Of a stretch of 64,000 nt of DNA, positions 1 through 53,997 are shown one piece after another (position 1 is the first letter of the stretch; each line of letters starts with the position of its first letter). The stretch covers positions 772,517-836,516 of the forward strand of contig NW_004797519.1 in NCBI RefSeq assembly GCF_000002075.1, written 5' to 3'. The notes beneath the pieces are model-generated. The model had not been told where the DNA came from. It saw nothing but the letters and a program-made list of their open reading frames with translations, and did not search any database. Position numbers and translations under genes: made by a program. This DNA is from Aplysia californica (lineage: Eukaryota; Mollusca; Gastropoda; Aplysiida; Aplysiidae).

Positions 1-400
1 TAATCATATAGCCTATTGATTTGCCTTTGCTTTTGATGAAACAATCACTCTTCTATCTTGAATACACGTCAGTTTATTTGCGTTTAAAGGAGGTGGGGGA
101 TCGCTTGGTAGCAGAGGTAACTTTAGCGAGAAAATGGCCGCCAAAGTTTGGTGACTTCCAAAGCTTGAGAGACCTTGGAAACTGCTAATTAACTTTTTTT
201 TTGTGTGCCTTCGGCCAAAGTTTATCTATAAAATCCACACCGAAATGTATTCTTTAACGGACCTAGAAGGTATTGAGCCAAAAAAAAAAAAGAAAGAAAA
301 TTTGAAAAAGGTTTCCCAAAGGCCAGAAAAATGCCGGTTTCCTTGATTACACTATTTTGACAAGCGCCTGATTTCATTTTGCTGCCTCACATATTCACAA
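1..400 (+). mobile_element. MITE-1, cut by the window edge
   Basis: 3' ~400 bp of the element, ending caagcgcctgatttcatt and ctgcctcacatatt. Confidence 0.85.
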
Positions 401-499
401 ACATGATTCATATGTCATCGTGTTCATGTTCTAGTACTTGGGTGGAATGTTCTCACAATACGGTTCAACCAGATAGGGTCGAGATCCTGAAATGTCTCT

Positions 500-745
500 C
501 TCGCCAGCTGATTGAGGAGGAAGATAGGGAGGCAGAGGCCAGTACTGCCGTGGAGAGGATGATGCTTTTGGGAATTAAAAGAGGAAGAGGAAAATCTGGC
601 ATCCTTGCAGGAAAGAACAGAAATACGTTCAACCAGATGTGCACTGGCACAATCAGTAGAAGGACCCTCGCCAACATTTTGGAGAGAGCAACGGAGCATC
701 AATGGACATGTCCGGAGTGCAGGGATGTTGCTTCCTGAAACAATA
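500..745 (+). repeat. Repeat G with conserved open frame
   Basis: A ~245-bp repeat shared with 26070-26490. Frame reads REAEASTAVERMMLLGIKRG, KSGILAGKNRNTFNQM, then HQWTCPECRDVAS and TGA (736-738). Origin unknown; it looks like the C-terminus of a mobile-element or retroposed protein with a CxxC pair. Confidence 0.7.
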
Positions 746-1305
746 ATAATAATCTCACATTCACTGTGAGTGGTGTGTTGCCGTACCCACAGACATGAGT
801 GGTATGCCACTGTCATGTTCACATTATACTTGGTGTGCCATTGTGCTCTCATCGTTCATTGAGTGGTACTGTATGGGTTTGGCCCTCCTGCTAGATCATA
901 TTGTATTATTTACCAGCAACTGATACTTGTTGTTTCAATTTTAAGTCATTTTTTATCTTATTGGAAAAATGCCACCATTTGAGGTCATGATTTTTATAGA
1001 GAGAGTATATTCTTCGTTCCTTTGTTCATAGTTTGAAATCAAATTGTTATTAAAGAATAAACGCTTTATAAGTGAGCTGTCAAAGGATTGGGGGGGAAAT
1101 GATTATATTTTGCCAAGACTTCTCAAAATTGCTTATTGATTTTCCAAGTTGAAATATCAAATGGCAAGAGAAGGTAATTGAAAGCAGTCAAATTGGGTAT
1201 GGTGGTAAACATATGTTTTTCTCTTGCTAATTGCACAAGAACTATTTTCTCGTTAATGATAATGAGACATCAGAATTATACTTTTCTCTTGCTAGTCGCT
1301 ACCGT
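746..1305. other. No recognised feature
   Basis: Intronic AT-rich DNA between repeat G and MITE-2; no splice-bounded frame with homology seen. Confidence 0.5.
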
Positions 1306-1544
1306 TAGAATTACAAAGTTCTTTCTACTCAGTACCTAATTTTGAGAAATTTGATGTTAAAAAATTTGAGTGTCACGGCATGTCAAGCTTTTTCGAATGC
1401 AATTCTTTGAATATCTTGATAACGACTCCGAATAATCTTACTATTTGGATAGAGCAGACAGAACATTTGGTTTCTGACCTTATGTTCTTAGCAACTCAAA
1501 CCAGCCAAAAATGTCAGATAGAGCTTTTGTGATTCTAAGGTAGC
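1306..1544 (-). mobile_element. MITE-2
   Basis: Reverse, diverged copy ending ~28 bp before exon 1. Confidence 0.82.
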
Positions 1545-1572
1545 ATAATTGCACAATAACTTGTCTGTGTAG

Positions 1573-42777
<41,205 letters not shown>

Positions 42778-42834
42778 GGAACATGTGGACACAGTCACCG
42801 CTCAAAGCTCGCCACACTCACTCACACACTTGTG

Positions 42835-42905
42835 ACATACACACTCACACACACATTCCCACACATACACACACACACACACACTCACGCACACACACAC
42901 ACTGA
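42835..42905 (+). repeat. (CA)n in 3'UTR
   Basis: Imperfect CACA tract ~60 bp after the stop. Confidence 0.93.
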
Positions 42906-42971
42906 AACAAACTTTCACACCTTATACACTCCCAGGCACGTGCGCACACTGACAAAGGCTTATACACATAA

Positions 42972-43233
42972 CTGCCGTAAGCTGACAAAACGCCTTTTAA
43001 AAAAAATTCACAGCAATTTCTTCGAGATACAGACGCTTTTTGTCAGTGTAACCATTTTAAAAAGGCGTTCTTCCTAAATTTGAATTCTAATTTATTCAAA
43101 AACTGGTCGCCGTTCCACTTTGATTTTTTCACACAAGTAGAATTACTTGTAACTGATCAGGCTTTGGATTTAGCAAATATATTAAAAATTTGGTGCCTAA
43201 AATGAAAAAAGGCTTTTTACCAGCTTACGGCAG
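42972..43233 (+). mobile_element. MITE-3 in the PTPN13-like 3'UTR
   Basis: 262 bp with inverted ends ctgccgtaagctgacaaaac and ttttaccagcttacggcag. Confidence 0.88.
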
Positions 43234-43559
43234 ATATGGACTCGCCACCGACACGTATAGTATAGGTGCACGGAGTTAATGACTGACGAGCGGAGGCAGT
43301 GACTGGTGAACGTGAGGTGGAACGTCTAGCCCAGATCAAAAGTAAATGTCAAAACTTTCAAGCCTGTCGGAGCAACGGCAGGAATGGATCTGGGAAGTCC
43401 AGGGGTTTTTTGTTTTTTTTCGTGTTTCGATTGTCAGGGTTATTGGTGGAGGCTTGTGTGTTGTCTCCGCAGTGTTTACAGGCATGTGACGTTGTCGCGA
43501 CGGTTGCGTTTCGAGTTTTCTCGGCCTTGTATGTTTCGTAATCCTCTCTGTGCAATACT

Positions 43560-43624
43560 GGACTTGCTGTGACTCCCGTGTAAATCTACTGTGACTGTGA
43601 CCTCTGTCTGGTCTAACTGACCAG

Positions 43625-43655
<31 letters not shown>

Positions 43656-44100
43656 CATGACCCTGTCTGGATCTTCAATGACCGCCATTATATGGATTTG
43701 CACAGTGACCTGTGACCCCCATTTGGACGAACTGTGGCCTGCGACCCCCATCTAGACTTACTGTGACCCTCTCTGGATCTTCTAGGATCCGCATATGGAT
43801 TTACAATGTGACCTGTGTCCCATCGTCTGGGCTTACTGTGACCTGTAACCCATGACTCCCATGTCGACTTACTGTGACCTGTGACCCCCATCTAGACTTA
43901 CTGTGACATGTGACCCTTGTCTGGACTTACTGTGACCTGTGACCCCCATCTGGACTTACTGTGACCTGTGACCCCCATATGGACTTACTGTGACCTGTGA
44001 CCCCTGTCTGGACTTACTGTGACCTGTGACCTCTGTCTGGACTTACTGTGACCTGTGACCCTTGTCTGGACTCGTGACCCCAGGTCTTGACCCACTGTCC
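43560..44100 (+). repeat. ~29-bp minisatellite in 3'UTR
   Basis: Units ggacttactgtgacctgtga + cccccatct; includes a long poly-C at ~43626. Confidence 0.92.
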
Positions 44101-44919
44101 GAGACTTGCTGTGTTTGGATTCTTTTCATCAGAACTGCACACATGATGGATGATCTGATGTAACTTTTTTTCTCTCTCTCAATCTCAGTATACTGCTATA
44201 TTTACTCTTCCCGTCTAGTGTGCCTTACAGTAAGGGTTACTATCTACGTGATATAATCTCTTTTAGATCTGTGATTTCGAGACGGCATTTATTATTTTAC
44301 GCTGTGTATTATTTATCATTAAATACTCTCTTTTTTTTCTTTTTTTTTGGTGCAAAGTGTTGTGATAACCTGTCGTTGTGATTATTACAGACAGGAAAGA
44401 TCTGTATTTGGAGTACCTGTTGTGACAACTTATAAAAGGTACTCTGAATTTGGGAATGGCATTCACTAATTTGTCAGAGTGAACTTTTGTTTAGTATTAT
44501 TATTTGCATACGTTTCTCCAGGGAAACGAATTAATTGATAATTATTATTATTTTGTGAAATCCTTTTGGGTGCAGTATTTGAAGTGTATTAGTATTACAT
44601 ACATCTTGTAGAAATGTCTACAAATAGGTTTCAGTAATTGTGTTCAGATACAAAATGTTGGTATCAATCGTGCCTTATTTAGCCTGTGGAATAGGCAATT
44701 CGGGGATGTTTTAAATGGGACAGTTTTAGGCAATACAATATTGCCATACTTTTGTCATAAGGTTTAGCTTAATGGCTAATGCGTATTCAGTCACAGTATC
44801 AACGCAACATGTGTTTTATATATATAAAGTCTTCCAGTCTTCACTTTACAAACTCTCTTCTTACTAAGGCATTCTGTTTCCTTCTGGAAGCCTGATTTAC
44901 AATTATTATTGTAGGCGGA

Positions 44920-45172
44920 GAGTTTGTGTACAATCAGATAGAGTTATATATACCTGCATGTTTCTACTCTTGATACAGCTTTATTATTATCAAGTCCCCC
45001 AATAATGGTATATATTAATATATATATATATAATATATATATTTGAAGACATGTACTACTTTAGTTGGAGAGTTTGCTGTACTATTTGATCAAGTCATAT
45101 ACCTGCACGTTTCTACTCTTGATAGAACTTTATTATCAAGTCCCCAGTTACGGTATATGAAGACACATGTCT
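44920..45172 (+). repeat. ~140-bp tandem duplication in 3'UTR
   Basis: cctgcatgtttctactcttg and cctgcacgtttctactcttg, both followed by tttattatcaagtcccc, in direct order. Confidence 0.88.
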
Positions 45173-45235
45173 TGTATCATGTAATGACCTACCAAGTGAG
45201 CATGTATTATCACATTCCCACATTCTGCGTGCATC

Positions 45236-45241
45236 AATAAA
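45236..45241 (+). promoter_or_regulatory. Candidate poly(A) signal of the PTPN13-like gene
   Basis: AATAAA in gcatcaataaaagac, followed 25-35 bases on by gttttctcttggtg, a fair downstream element. Confidence 0.5.
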
Positions 45242-45261
45242 AGACATCTTCACCTTAGAGC

Positions 45262-45517
45262 TGATGTTTTCTCTTGGTGCCCATGCATGCTGCGGTTGTC
45301 AGATTAGCTGAAAATGAATAAACGCATCTCTTTTACTCAATGTGAATTCCATTGGTTTTATTTCTGTAGACGATTCTCTTTTTTTTCTGTTTGTTTTTTG
45401 GTCCTAGAAGTGGAGAAGTTCTGTTGTGTTCATTGTTGTTTCTGTGTCTACATGTACAAGCTACAAGTTAGTTTTGCTGTCTTATCAAAATCAACTGGCA
45501 AAACAATAGACATTGTC
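45262..45517. other. Intergenic, no recognised feature
   Basis: Sequence after the proposed poly(A) site up to SINE T. Confidence 0.45.
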
Positions 45518-45528
45518 ATAGATGGAGA

Positions 45529-46055
45529 AGGGGGCTCTCGTGGCCTAGAGGTTAAGGTGTTGGCCTCTCATTCAAAGGTCCCGGGTTCGAATCCGGGTAG
45601 CGACCAAAAAATTTTCTTCTCTAAAATTGTCTCCTTTCACCTCCTTTCCTGCTCTCTAGCAATGTTCTGTTGTCTGCTTTCATTTCCACTTTCTGTCCCC
45701 ACCCCCTCACCTCCTTTGCCCCCTCCTCTGGGCTCCTGACTCTTTCTGCAGCATTTCTACTGCTACTCCTTGGCTCCTCCTTACTGCTGTCTTTCTGCCA
45801 TACCCCTGATCTTCTGGTAGGAAAGATCTACACCTAGCCTTCTCGGACAAGGGCGAAAAATCTCGGAGGGCCCGTGTGCAAGTTGCGCACGTTAAAGATC
45901 CCTTGGTGGTCTAAAATCGATAAGAGTAGGCTTCGGCCGCCACCCGGGCAAAATTCAAAATTTCCTACCAACTGAAAATATTAGGTGTGTCCCGCGCGCT
46001 CATATGACCTATGCAGTTGCGAGCGCCGTAAAACACTTTACAAAAACAAAAAAAA
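45529..46055 (+). mobile_element. SINE T: full-length tRNA-derived SINE
   Basis: 527 bp flanked by the 11-bp target duplication ATAGATGGAGA (45518-45528 and 46056-46066). The head has Pol III A box TGGCCTAGAGG and B box GGTTCGAATCC; the middle has gcacgttaaagatccc, a core like the conserved invertebrate SINE domain (Nin-DC type, from memory); the tail is the same gcgctcatatgacct hairpin as SINE A and B, then A-rich. Confidence 0.93.
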
Positions 46056-46066
46056 ATAGATGGAGA

Positions 46067-47105
46067 GAGAATTGAATTTGTACTTCAGTTCGAATAAGTT
46101 ATCTAGAGGCAACAAGAAGTACAGAATAACACAGGTAGCTGGAATCTGTCGGGACTGGCCTCAGTAGTTCGACGCATCTGTATTTCGAGGGATATCTTAC
46201 AAAGATGAAGAAAAAAAAACCCCGGGACAGCAGGCACAGTTCGATGGATGCGTGATTTCGAGTCTTCTGTTTTCGGCCTGTTATACTGTATATATATATA
46301 TAACTATATATATAACTATATATATATATATATATAACTGTATATATATAATATGTAAGTATAAGAACAGCTCAGCTCAATTCAGAACTTTTTGACTGAA
46401 ATTGAAGCTCCAAGTACATGTACTTGTATCCAGGAATTGCCCCAAAATACATTAAAAAATACAATCAAACTCGGATATAACAGGACAAATGGGAACGGCA
46501 GTTTTTCTCTGTTATAAGCGAGTCATGTTATAACCCATTGTCATGGGAAACTACTAGTACCATCGTACCTTCAGCTTCCTATGTATATTTGATTACCGCA
46601 GATCCTTTTCTAGTGGGATGTTTCGCTGACACTGAGACGGAATCGACCAGTGACCACATCACAATGGTGGGGGGGGGGGATGTGTTTCAAAGTTTGTGTT
46701 TAGGCAAGCGATCATACAAATAGGCGAAATGTCTTGGTTGAGACCAATTTTAATAATTTGGCGGATCGAAAGCAAGTTCATGCGCTGCATTCAAGTCTAC
46801 GCAAATTGAACCCTGTTATAGCCAGGTTCATATTACTTGCACTAACAGAGAAAAAAACGGGGATTTGATTTATCACTGTTATATCAATGCAATGTACAGC
46901 AACGCTTTCAAAAGAGGCAAAACCATCACGTGCTGCACGGAAATCCTCCGCGAACTTTTGCCAAATTTGCTGTTTTTTGACACCACGGACATTCCTCAGT
47001 CAAAATTTATGGCGCACATCATAAACGAACATACGGTTTCGAACTGTGCTCACTTTGGGTGCAATATAAACCGCCGTTTGCGCAAAATCCAGTATCGCAT
47101 CAACA
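46067..47105. other. Intergenic, possible old DNA-transposon edges
   Basis: (TA)n tract, then actcggatataacaggac near 46470 and cctgttatagccagg near 46815, a weak inverted pair; then the upstream part of the Tc1 relic. Confidence 0.4.
46270..46350. repeat. (TA)n tract
   Basis: tatatataactatata units. Confidence 0.93.
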
Positions 47106-47300
47106 TGCCACCGAGACGAAAGCTGAGACGCTTTGATCGTGCCAGAGCTATGGCAAGGCTGCAGAATGGAGTTGGAGCCTGAGAAGTTACCAGAAGGCTT
47201 GCAGTGTCACTCTCCATCATTGTCAGCCTGAGGCAGCGCCATCAAGCCACAGGATCAGTCGAAGAACACCCACGTACAGGTCGACCCAAGAAGACCACTC
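47106..47300 (+). pseudogene. Tc1/mariner transposase N-terminal relic
   Basis: Reads RRFDRARAMARLQNGVGA, a TGA, then EVTRRLAVSLSIIVSLRQRH and ATGSVEEHPRTGRPKK, the paired helix-turn-helix and GRP(R/K) hook of Tc1 transposases. No DDE catalytic region follows; a short dead fragment. Confidence 0.83.
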
Positions 47301-47344
47301 GGAGTGTTTGCAAGTGGTCCTTAACTTATGTAGAAGTCTGTGTA

Positions 47345-47675
47345 TGTGAGAATTGGACACTCGTCTAAATAATGAAATTGAAGAAACCAGCATTTTCCCG
47401 CCGTTTTGGCAATTTCTATCGATTTATTTTTTTGGACTCAACAGCTTTCATGCTCATTTTCTGCGTGGATTTTACTGTAAAACATTGATTCAAGTTCAAG
47501 GTTTAAATAAAAGTAAATGTTCAGTTTCCAAGGACTCTCAAGCTATGGAAGTCGCCAAACATTAGCGACCATTTTCTCACCACTTTTACTTCTGACACTA
47601 GGCAACCCCCACCTCCATCAACGGCAAATATCTCGACTTCTACTTCTATTCAAGATACATTTTTAAAAAATAGAA
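47345..47675 (-). mobile_element. MITE-1
   Basis: Reverse copy, broken by the SINE B fragment at 47685. Confidence 0.84.
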
Positions 47676-47684
47676 CATGTAGAG

Positions 47685-47840
47685 GGTTTTACGGCGCTCG
47701 CAACTGCATAAGGTCATATGAGCGCCAAGGGGTGGATGCCAACAGAGAAGTCCTTACAGGGAATCAGACTTACTCTGCTCACCTCTCTAGCTTCAGCAGC
47801 ACAGAGTCTACTTCGACTATCAAGGCACCCCGGAGATAGC
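47685..47840 (-). mobile_element. SINE B, 5'-truncated
   Basis: Tail hairpin and the 3' ~150 bp in reverse, at the end of a MITE-1 copy. Confidence 0.87.
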
Positions 47841-50518
47841 GGCACTTGGGAACTTTGAGATAGGCAGCCCTGAATAAGGGAAATCTCTGTAGTTAGCAAA
47901 TTCAATGTTGAACACACTGGTTTTTTAATTTTTAAAAATATCTCGGGTACTTTTAGAGATATGTCACATTTTGCAACACTGGATGTAAAAACAAAGGAGA
48001 AAAACCCAATTTCTCGCAAATTTTTAACCTTTGGTGAAGTACATGTAGCAAAAAGAACTATTTTTAATTTTTTAAAAAGTAGATTTAAATTATAATAAAA
48101 TCCTTCATAGATATATATATATATATGTGTGTTATTAATAACTTTATGGCTAAGTGCTTTCTGACGGAACTAAATTTTTGATCAGGTACAACTTCTTTGG
48201 CCTTTTCACCCCGCTGCTCAAAAACAGCTTTGCCAATATCAATAACTGGGGGGGGAGACCTATCTCTAGGCACACACACATACATACACACACACACACA
48301 CAAACACACACACATATGCAGACTTCAAAAGAAGGAGATGATTCAGTGGGCATGTGACACTGTTTAATCACAAAGAACATTGTCATCATCTGAGTAAAGG
48401 GTTGGCTTTAGCTCACAACAACAAGGGAAAAAAACAAAACAACCTCATCATAGCAACTTACAAGCACACCATAGAAAAACAAGCTGATGCTCTGAGTTTA
48501 CACATTATTGTATGAGATAAAATTAAAAAGGATTCTATCTACATTTTGTGGATGTTTCAAGTTTCAGTTTATGACCAGTTTTATCTTCAATGCACAACAG
48601 CGTGATCTGCGTTTTGTTCTAGAATGACAATTCTGTTCCGAGAAAAGTATACATGAAAAAAAGTGCTATCTGCACTTTCCTTTAAAATTTTGACATCCAA
48701 TATCTCAAAAGTACCTAAAATGCAGATAGAAGCCTTTTAATCTCAATCGGCGACATGCTGCCATTTTTCATGGTTATCTCCCTTAACACTCGCACATAGT
48801 CACAAACTCATACAAATTGTGTCCCAACTCTTTACGCTCTGCAACTTTTCATTACTAAACAGACCATCCTCCTATACACGCCAAGTAGACAGTAGTACTA
48901 ATAGTACTATAGCTTGTTCACTTCCGTCTCACCATGGTTAAAACAAAACATGAAATCGCTCTTTTTATTTTCTCAGATCTTTGTATATATGGGTCTAAAA
49001 GTCGGGTGACCAACAGAATCACTTTTCAAGATGAACAACATGGAGACATTTAGACAGTTGTGGGATGAAATCTACAAGCTTACACTGTAAAGTGGGGGCA
49101 GGGTGGTGTCGCTGTCTCAAAATGAGCAATTTATAGGCTAGGTTACTGTAAATCATTCATTTTAGTGATCCTGCAAAGAGCGTGTTTTTATTAATGTAGG
49201 GCTTTGGTAGCTGGCCTACATAAGTGTCATGCAAAATTTCATGGGCACAGGCAAAGTAATATAAGGTCTAGATCTAGAATATTTTTAATACAAAGACAGA
49301 CAAAAGTGAACAAGCTATTTATTATAACAGAAGAACAGTGGAGTCCACTATTATAAATCAAAATCTGCAGCACTGCAGGATTTTCTTCTATTAAGGGTAC
49401 GTTTTACAGAATAGAGAGATTGCTCAAACAGCCGATCATCCAAGGCAGTGCTGGGTTCTATGATTCTTTTTATTTTTAAAAGAAAATAACTGAGCAACAA
49501 AGCAAGACTGTGAAAGTGATTATTCATTCATCCACAAGCAAAATGAAGCTATGTATACTTGTATAATAACCCTGACATGATTGTAGCCTGCATTAAAAAA
49601 ATCTTTGATACTCTGACTTAAACTGAGGTTTGATAAACATTGAGTAGGTAATCCAAAACAATTCATTGGACAACAGAATTAGCCAATAAGTACAGGAAGT
49701 AATTTTCAACAGTTACCAAGAAATCTTTAAAAAGAGCTAATACAAACACAAGGCAACCGAATAGAACAAATAATGATAGTTTGTATTTCTTACATAAGTT
49801 TTATCAACTCCTTTCATCATCGGAGGTTATCTACATACCAATATATCTCAATATAACATGATTGTACGCATTTCTTCCATAATTTCCATCAGCTCATTTC
49901 ATCATTGAAGGTTATCTAAGTTATATATCAATATATCTCAATATATATATATATCAATGACACATGTCAATATCAGCAATGGTCGTAACAAGATGTCCAA
50001 GTTGTCTGATCTAGTGTACACAACATCAACAAGTACCGGTATTTCAAAGTATTATGCTTTTTAAAAAAGCCAAAAAACCACTGAAACATTCATCAAATGG
50101 TAGGGTGCAGAAGAGGGTTACAGCAACAGTATCTGTATCCATTTATTGAGCTTTTATTTTTTTCTACCTAAGAAGAATGTTGAACAGCCTGAAAAAAACC
50201 CCCACTATCAAACTCTTCGAATCCTTCCCCTAAGTACAACATTTGATATTTCTATTATATAATAATAATAATAAAGATCACTTCCCACTCCTTGGTGGCT
50301 CTAGGCGCTTCACAATAACATATCATTTGATAACAATAATATTTGACGCATTTACTTGTTCTGTTGAACATGTCAAAAAGTATTTTGTCATTGTAACAAG
50401 AGTCATTTTGACCCTTCCTTACAGGATTAGCAAAAATGTTCTGACAGATACATTGAAAAACAGATCTGATTGTGACCCAAACGTTCCTTAAGAGGCTATG
50501 CTGGTCGCCATATTATAA

Positions 50519-50650
50519 GCAAGGGGTGTTTGAGTTTGAGTAAAGAGAAGTACTGTACATCAACACAATAAGTGTCATTCAGTGCAAGTGAAAAAAAAAA
50601 GTCAGACATACAAATACAAAGGAAAGAAAGATAAGAAGTAGGACCTGGGC
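50519..50650 (-). mobile_element. Repeat C, reverse
   Basis: Reverse copy with gtttgagtaaagagaagtac; the only clear dispersed repeat in 48100-52650. Confidence 0.75.
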
Positions 50651-51139
50651 TATTCCTCGGTAACTGACGGGATATTTGGGCTATAATTTCTGACTTTCTT
50701 ACAATGACAACACTGTAATTCAATATCAATTTATTCATTTCAACATTAAATGATCAGAACATTTGAAAGACATGTTAAGAATCATACAATTAAATGCAGT
50801 CATTTGAAAAAAAAAAGTACGTTATGCATATTCTGAGATGTGTTTTAGTTTCGGTAAGTGACGGAACAGAAAAAAAAAAAACACCTCAAATGTTCTGTCA
50901 GTCACTGTGGAATAGCCCTATCAGTGGCGTCCCCTCACCACCCATAAATGGGGTGGAAACATTTTAGGCAGGTACAGAAAAAAAAAATGGAATAACAAAA
51001 TATCCACTAATGAATCTGGAAAATCCTTATTTCCATACTCCCCACCAAAGACTTTGAAAATTCATTATGTCTACATTCTAGATTTGGAAAATTCATATTG
51101 TGGTGACCTAAATAAGTTCTAGACCACTGACAAAGATAA

Positions 51140-51430
51140 TCCAGTACCGGTACAGACTATTGACCTAGACAATCCATTATCATGATTATGTCCATCTTCT
51201 TCACCAATGACCTGGATATTCCATTACGTCTTTCTTCTTCACCAATGACCTAGATAGATAATCCATTATGCCTTTCCTCTTCACCAATGACCTGGATAAT
51301 CCAGTATGTCTGTCTTATTCACCAAAGACCTAGATAGATAATCCATTATGTCTTTCCTCTTCACCAATGACCTAGATAATCCATTAGGTCTGTCGTCTTC
51401 AGCAAAGACCTAGATAATCCATTATGTCAG
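51140..51430. repeat. ~40-bp minisatellite
   Basis: Units ttcttcaccaatgacctaga + taatccattatgtc, about six copies. Confidence 0.9.
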
Positions 51431-52700
51431 TTCTTTTCACAAATTATGAGTCCACTAACAACACAGCAACTTCAAAATGTTATTTCAATAATCTCACAAC
51501 TCACAACCGTCGACAGCAGCAGCTCAACATTTTGTACCAAAGGCGACATTGCAGTACACACAGAAGAATGGCGACAATACAGATAGTAGAACAGTGATCG
51601 AGTAAAACAGACAGCAGGACAGCATCAATAAAAACAACAAGAAAAACAGTGACGATTCAGACAGCGGGGAAGAGCATGTATGTATAACCCTCCAGCGATA
51701 AAATGGCCTCAGTTATCCAAGAGTAATTACATATTATAATAATTCAATCACACGTCTGTACAACAAGGTGTATACTTTCTCCAAGGTCTTGCGCGTATAG
51801 CACGAGGTTTAATGTCACTTACGGTAGTTATACTGTGCGTTCAGAATCTCTAAATATAGCATTGACACACTTTCAGTGTACAGCCATCCAAAGGCAGAGT
51901 GACGTAACTGAACATTTCCTGATTTTGCAGGGAAAAAAACCCATGGAAAACTTTTTTGATGATGCTTATTTTAGAGACCAGTCCCTTATCATCTTACGAA
52001 GTGTAGCTTTTCCACTTTGAAAACTACTACTCTGGATGCAGATAGATCATCCGGTCTTTTGAAGAATATGGGCACAACTAGTGTCACATGGTGTAACAAA
52101 TCAATAAAACTTAAAAACTTGACTTTATCGTTTACGTCACTCTGCCTTGAGACAGCAGTATAATACATGCCAGCTCCATCACATTAATCACAATACATAT
52201 TTCTTTATAAATAATGCCTAAAGGTTATTTCACAAAATATGCACACCTGTGAGTGTGTGTGTGTGTGTGCGTGTGTGTGTCTGTGTTAAAAAAAAGGGGG
52301 GTACACATGTTCATGTGACCACACTCACATACACATAAGTATATGAGCCATTCTCATTAGGATGGCATAAAAATAAAAAGATTGCAGTAGCCCAAATTTT
52401 GGAAGAGTTGCTTTCTATGCTTTTCTGACTAAAACTAAAACAATAGTGTCTGTCTTTTCTCATTTTCGAGCTGAGAAGATAATCAGATTCAACATGAGCA
52501 CAGGAAAAGGGCATGAATTTGTTGTAAATTCCCCAGGTTTGGACTTAGCTTACAAATAACTGGGGCACATTTGCCAGGGTTCTTTTTTTATATTTTAAAA
52601 ATGAAAATGCACCAAAACAAGCATCAACGAAGTAATAATATAGACCTACACGTCATTAAAAAGGTTACTTGAAACATGGTAGGGTTGGGAAGAGATTAAA

Positions 52701-52863
52701 AGTGGGTGGTTGACGGGTGCTCTGGTATGAGTTGCTCCTTCTTTCCTATCAAACAACTACCATCCTTCTTTTCTTTGTACACTACTACTCTCGAGAAACA
52801 CCGCTAAACTTTGACACCAATATAACCTGTTAGTGTTGCAAGTGCCGTAAAATTTTTATTAAC
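52701..52863 (+). mobile_element. SINE A, diverged
   Basis: Recognisable head and tail, next to repeat E. Confidence 0.83.
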
Positions 52864-52865
52864 AT

Positions 52866-53150
52866 GCGCTCACTACCACTGGAAAAATTTTAATCGCCGA
52901 CGCAACCAGGCACACTAAACATAACTAAACAACGAATGGACATCCTGAACTAAAGTAAATACCAAAGAAAGTCACTCTATAGGATAACTGAATGGTAGAT
53001 GAAAATCTCTAAATTTTTAAAGCATGTTTCTTGGGCTGCCAAGGTTTCTTTAATTAAATAAAATTCTACCATAGCTTCAGCATTCTATACTGGTGCGATA
53101 CTTGAGAGTGTTTTTCACTGTATGAGCCTTCGGTACTGTAGGTGTTAAAA
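52866..53150 (-). repeat. Repeat E, reverse copy
   Basis: Carries cgcaaccaggcacactaaa and ttcttgggctgccaaggttt in the reverse order of the 31035 copy. Confidence 0.72.
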
Positions 53151-53574
53151 CTAAATAGATTCCGAATGCCCGATCAAAAGTGTGGTCTGTGATGGTGAGC
53201 CAACGTATCCTGTGACGCCCATGTCCACAAAACGTAACTCCTTTGATTTAATGAAAGCATATAATTATTGAGACAACAACCAAAACATTTTTTTTACTGA
53301 TCCTATTTAAGTGTGTAACTGGCTTGACTTGCACAGCTGAGCCACTTTCCAAAGCAACAAGTGGGGGAAAAAAAACTATTCACAATAAACATAGTATCAA
53401 AATCATTGGCAAATATTTTTGTTTGTTAAACTTCAGCCAATTTGACATATATGCCACTTATTAAAAAGCCTGATTTAGATTCACCTGGGAGAGAGGCCCT
53501 CTAACCATGCTCACCTTTTGAAAATGGCTCACATTTTATGACACAAAACATAAATAAGTTCATAATTTGAATGC

Positions 53575-53635
53575 AAACACACACACACACACACACACGC
53601 GCACAGACACACACACATACACACCACACACACAT
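53575..53635 (+). repeat. (CA)n tract
   Basis: Imperfect CA repeat. Confidence 0.95.
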
Positions 53636-53848
53636 CTGTACCACACCATACAGTGCCAGTGTGTAACTGATGGAGATGTCCAAACAGCAGCCCCAACAGC
53701 TAGCATCCGAACCATCCTGTGTCCATCTACAACTTGTTCACTTTGGTCTGACGAAGGTGCTAAATGCACATCGCTCTGGATGGCAATTGTTAGCACTACT
53801 GGCCCCTACTGGGAACCGAGCGAAGCCATTTGGGGTTTGTTTTTGTTT

Positions 53849-53997
53849 TGTTAAACGTTTTACGGCACTTGCAACACAACAAGGTCACATAAGTGCCGAA
53901 GATTAGAGGTGTAACCAGAGAGTAAGAAACATAAAAAAAGGAGGGGAGATAAAGAAGATAGATGTCTGATAGGAAAGAAAAAGCAAACCACCCACTT
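53849..53997 (-). mobile_element. SINE A (A1)
   Basis: Reverse copy with likely target duplication TTTGGGGTT on both sides. Confidence 0.88.

Larger units (their letters stand above)
42778..45262 (+). other. Probable PTPN13-like 3'UTR
   Basis: No further splice acceptor is needed after the stop. The stretch contains a (CA)n tract, a MITE-3 copy, a dinucleotide-rich minisatellite and a ~140-bp tandem duplication, and ends with an AATAAA at 45236-45241 followed by a GT-rich stretch. The extent is inferred; a second AATAAA lies near 45317. Confidence 0.5.
48050..52650. other. Repeat-poor block, possibly RASSF-like 3'UTR
   Basis: 4.6 kb of AT-rich DNA with a single dispersed repeat (50519) and one minisatellite. 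No convincing exon on either strand. It could be a long 3'UTR on the minus strand or ordinary intergenic DNA. Confidence 0.35.

Noticed and set aside
1-1572. KIND domain or earlier FERM exon of the PTPN13-like gene
   Set aside because: No frame with matching splice sites or homology; the stretch is MITE-1, repeat G and MITE-2.
45533-45606. Possible tRNA gene (A and B boxes, cloverleaf-like)
   Set aside because: It is the head of a 527-bp SINE with its own target duplication, and the same head occurs at 58801-59333.
46865-47182. 105-codon frame as a host gene
   Set aside because: Its end is the Tc1 transposase N-terminus; the first part shows no homology and the frame then stops.
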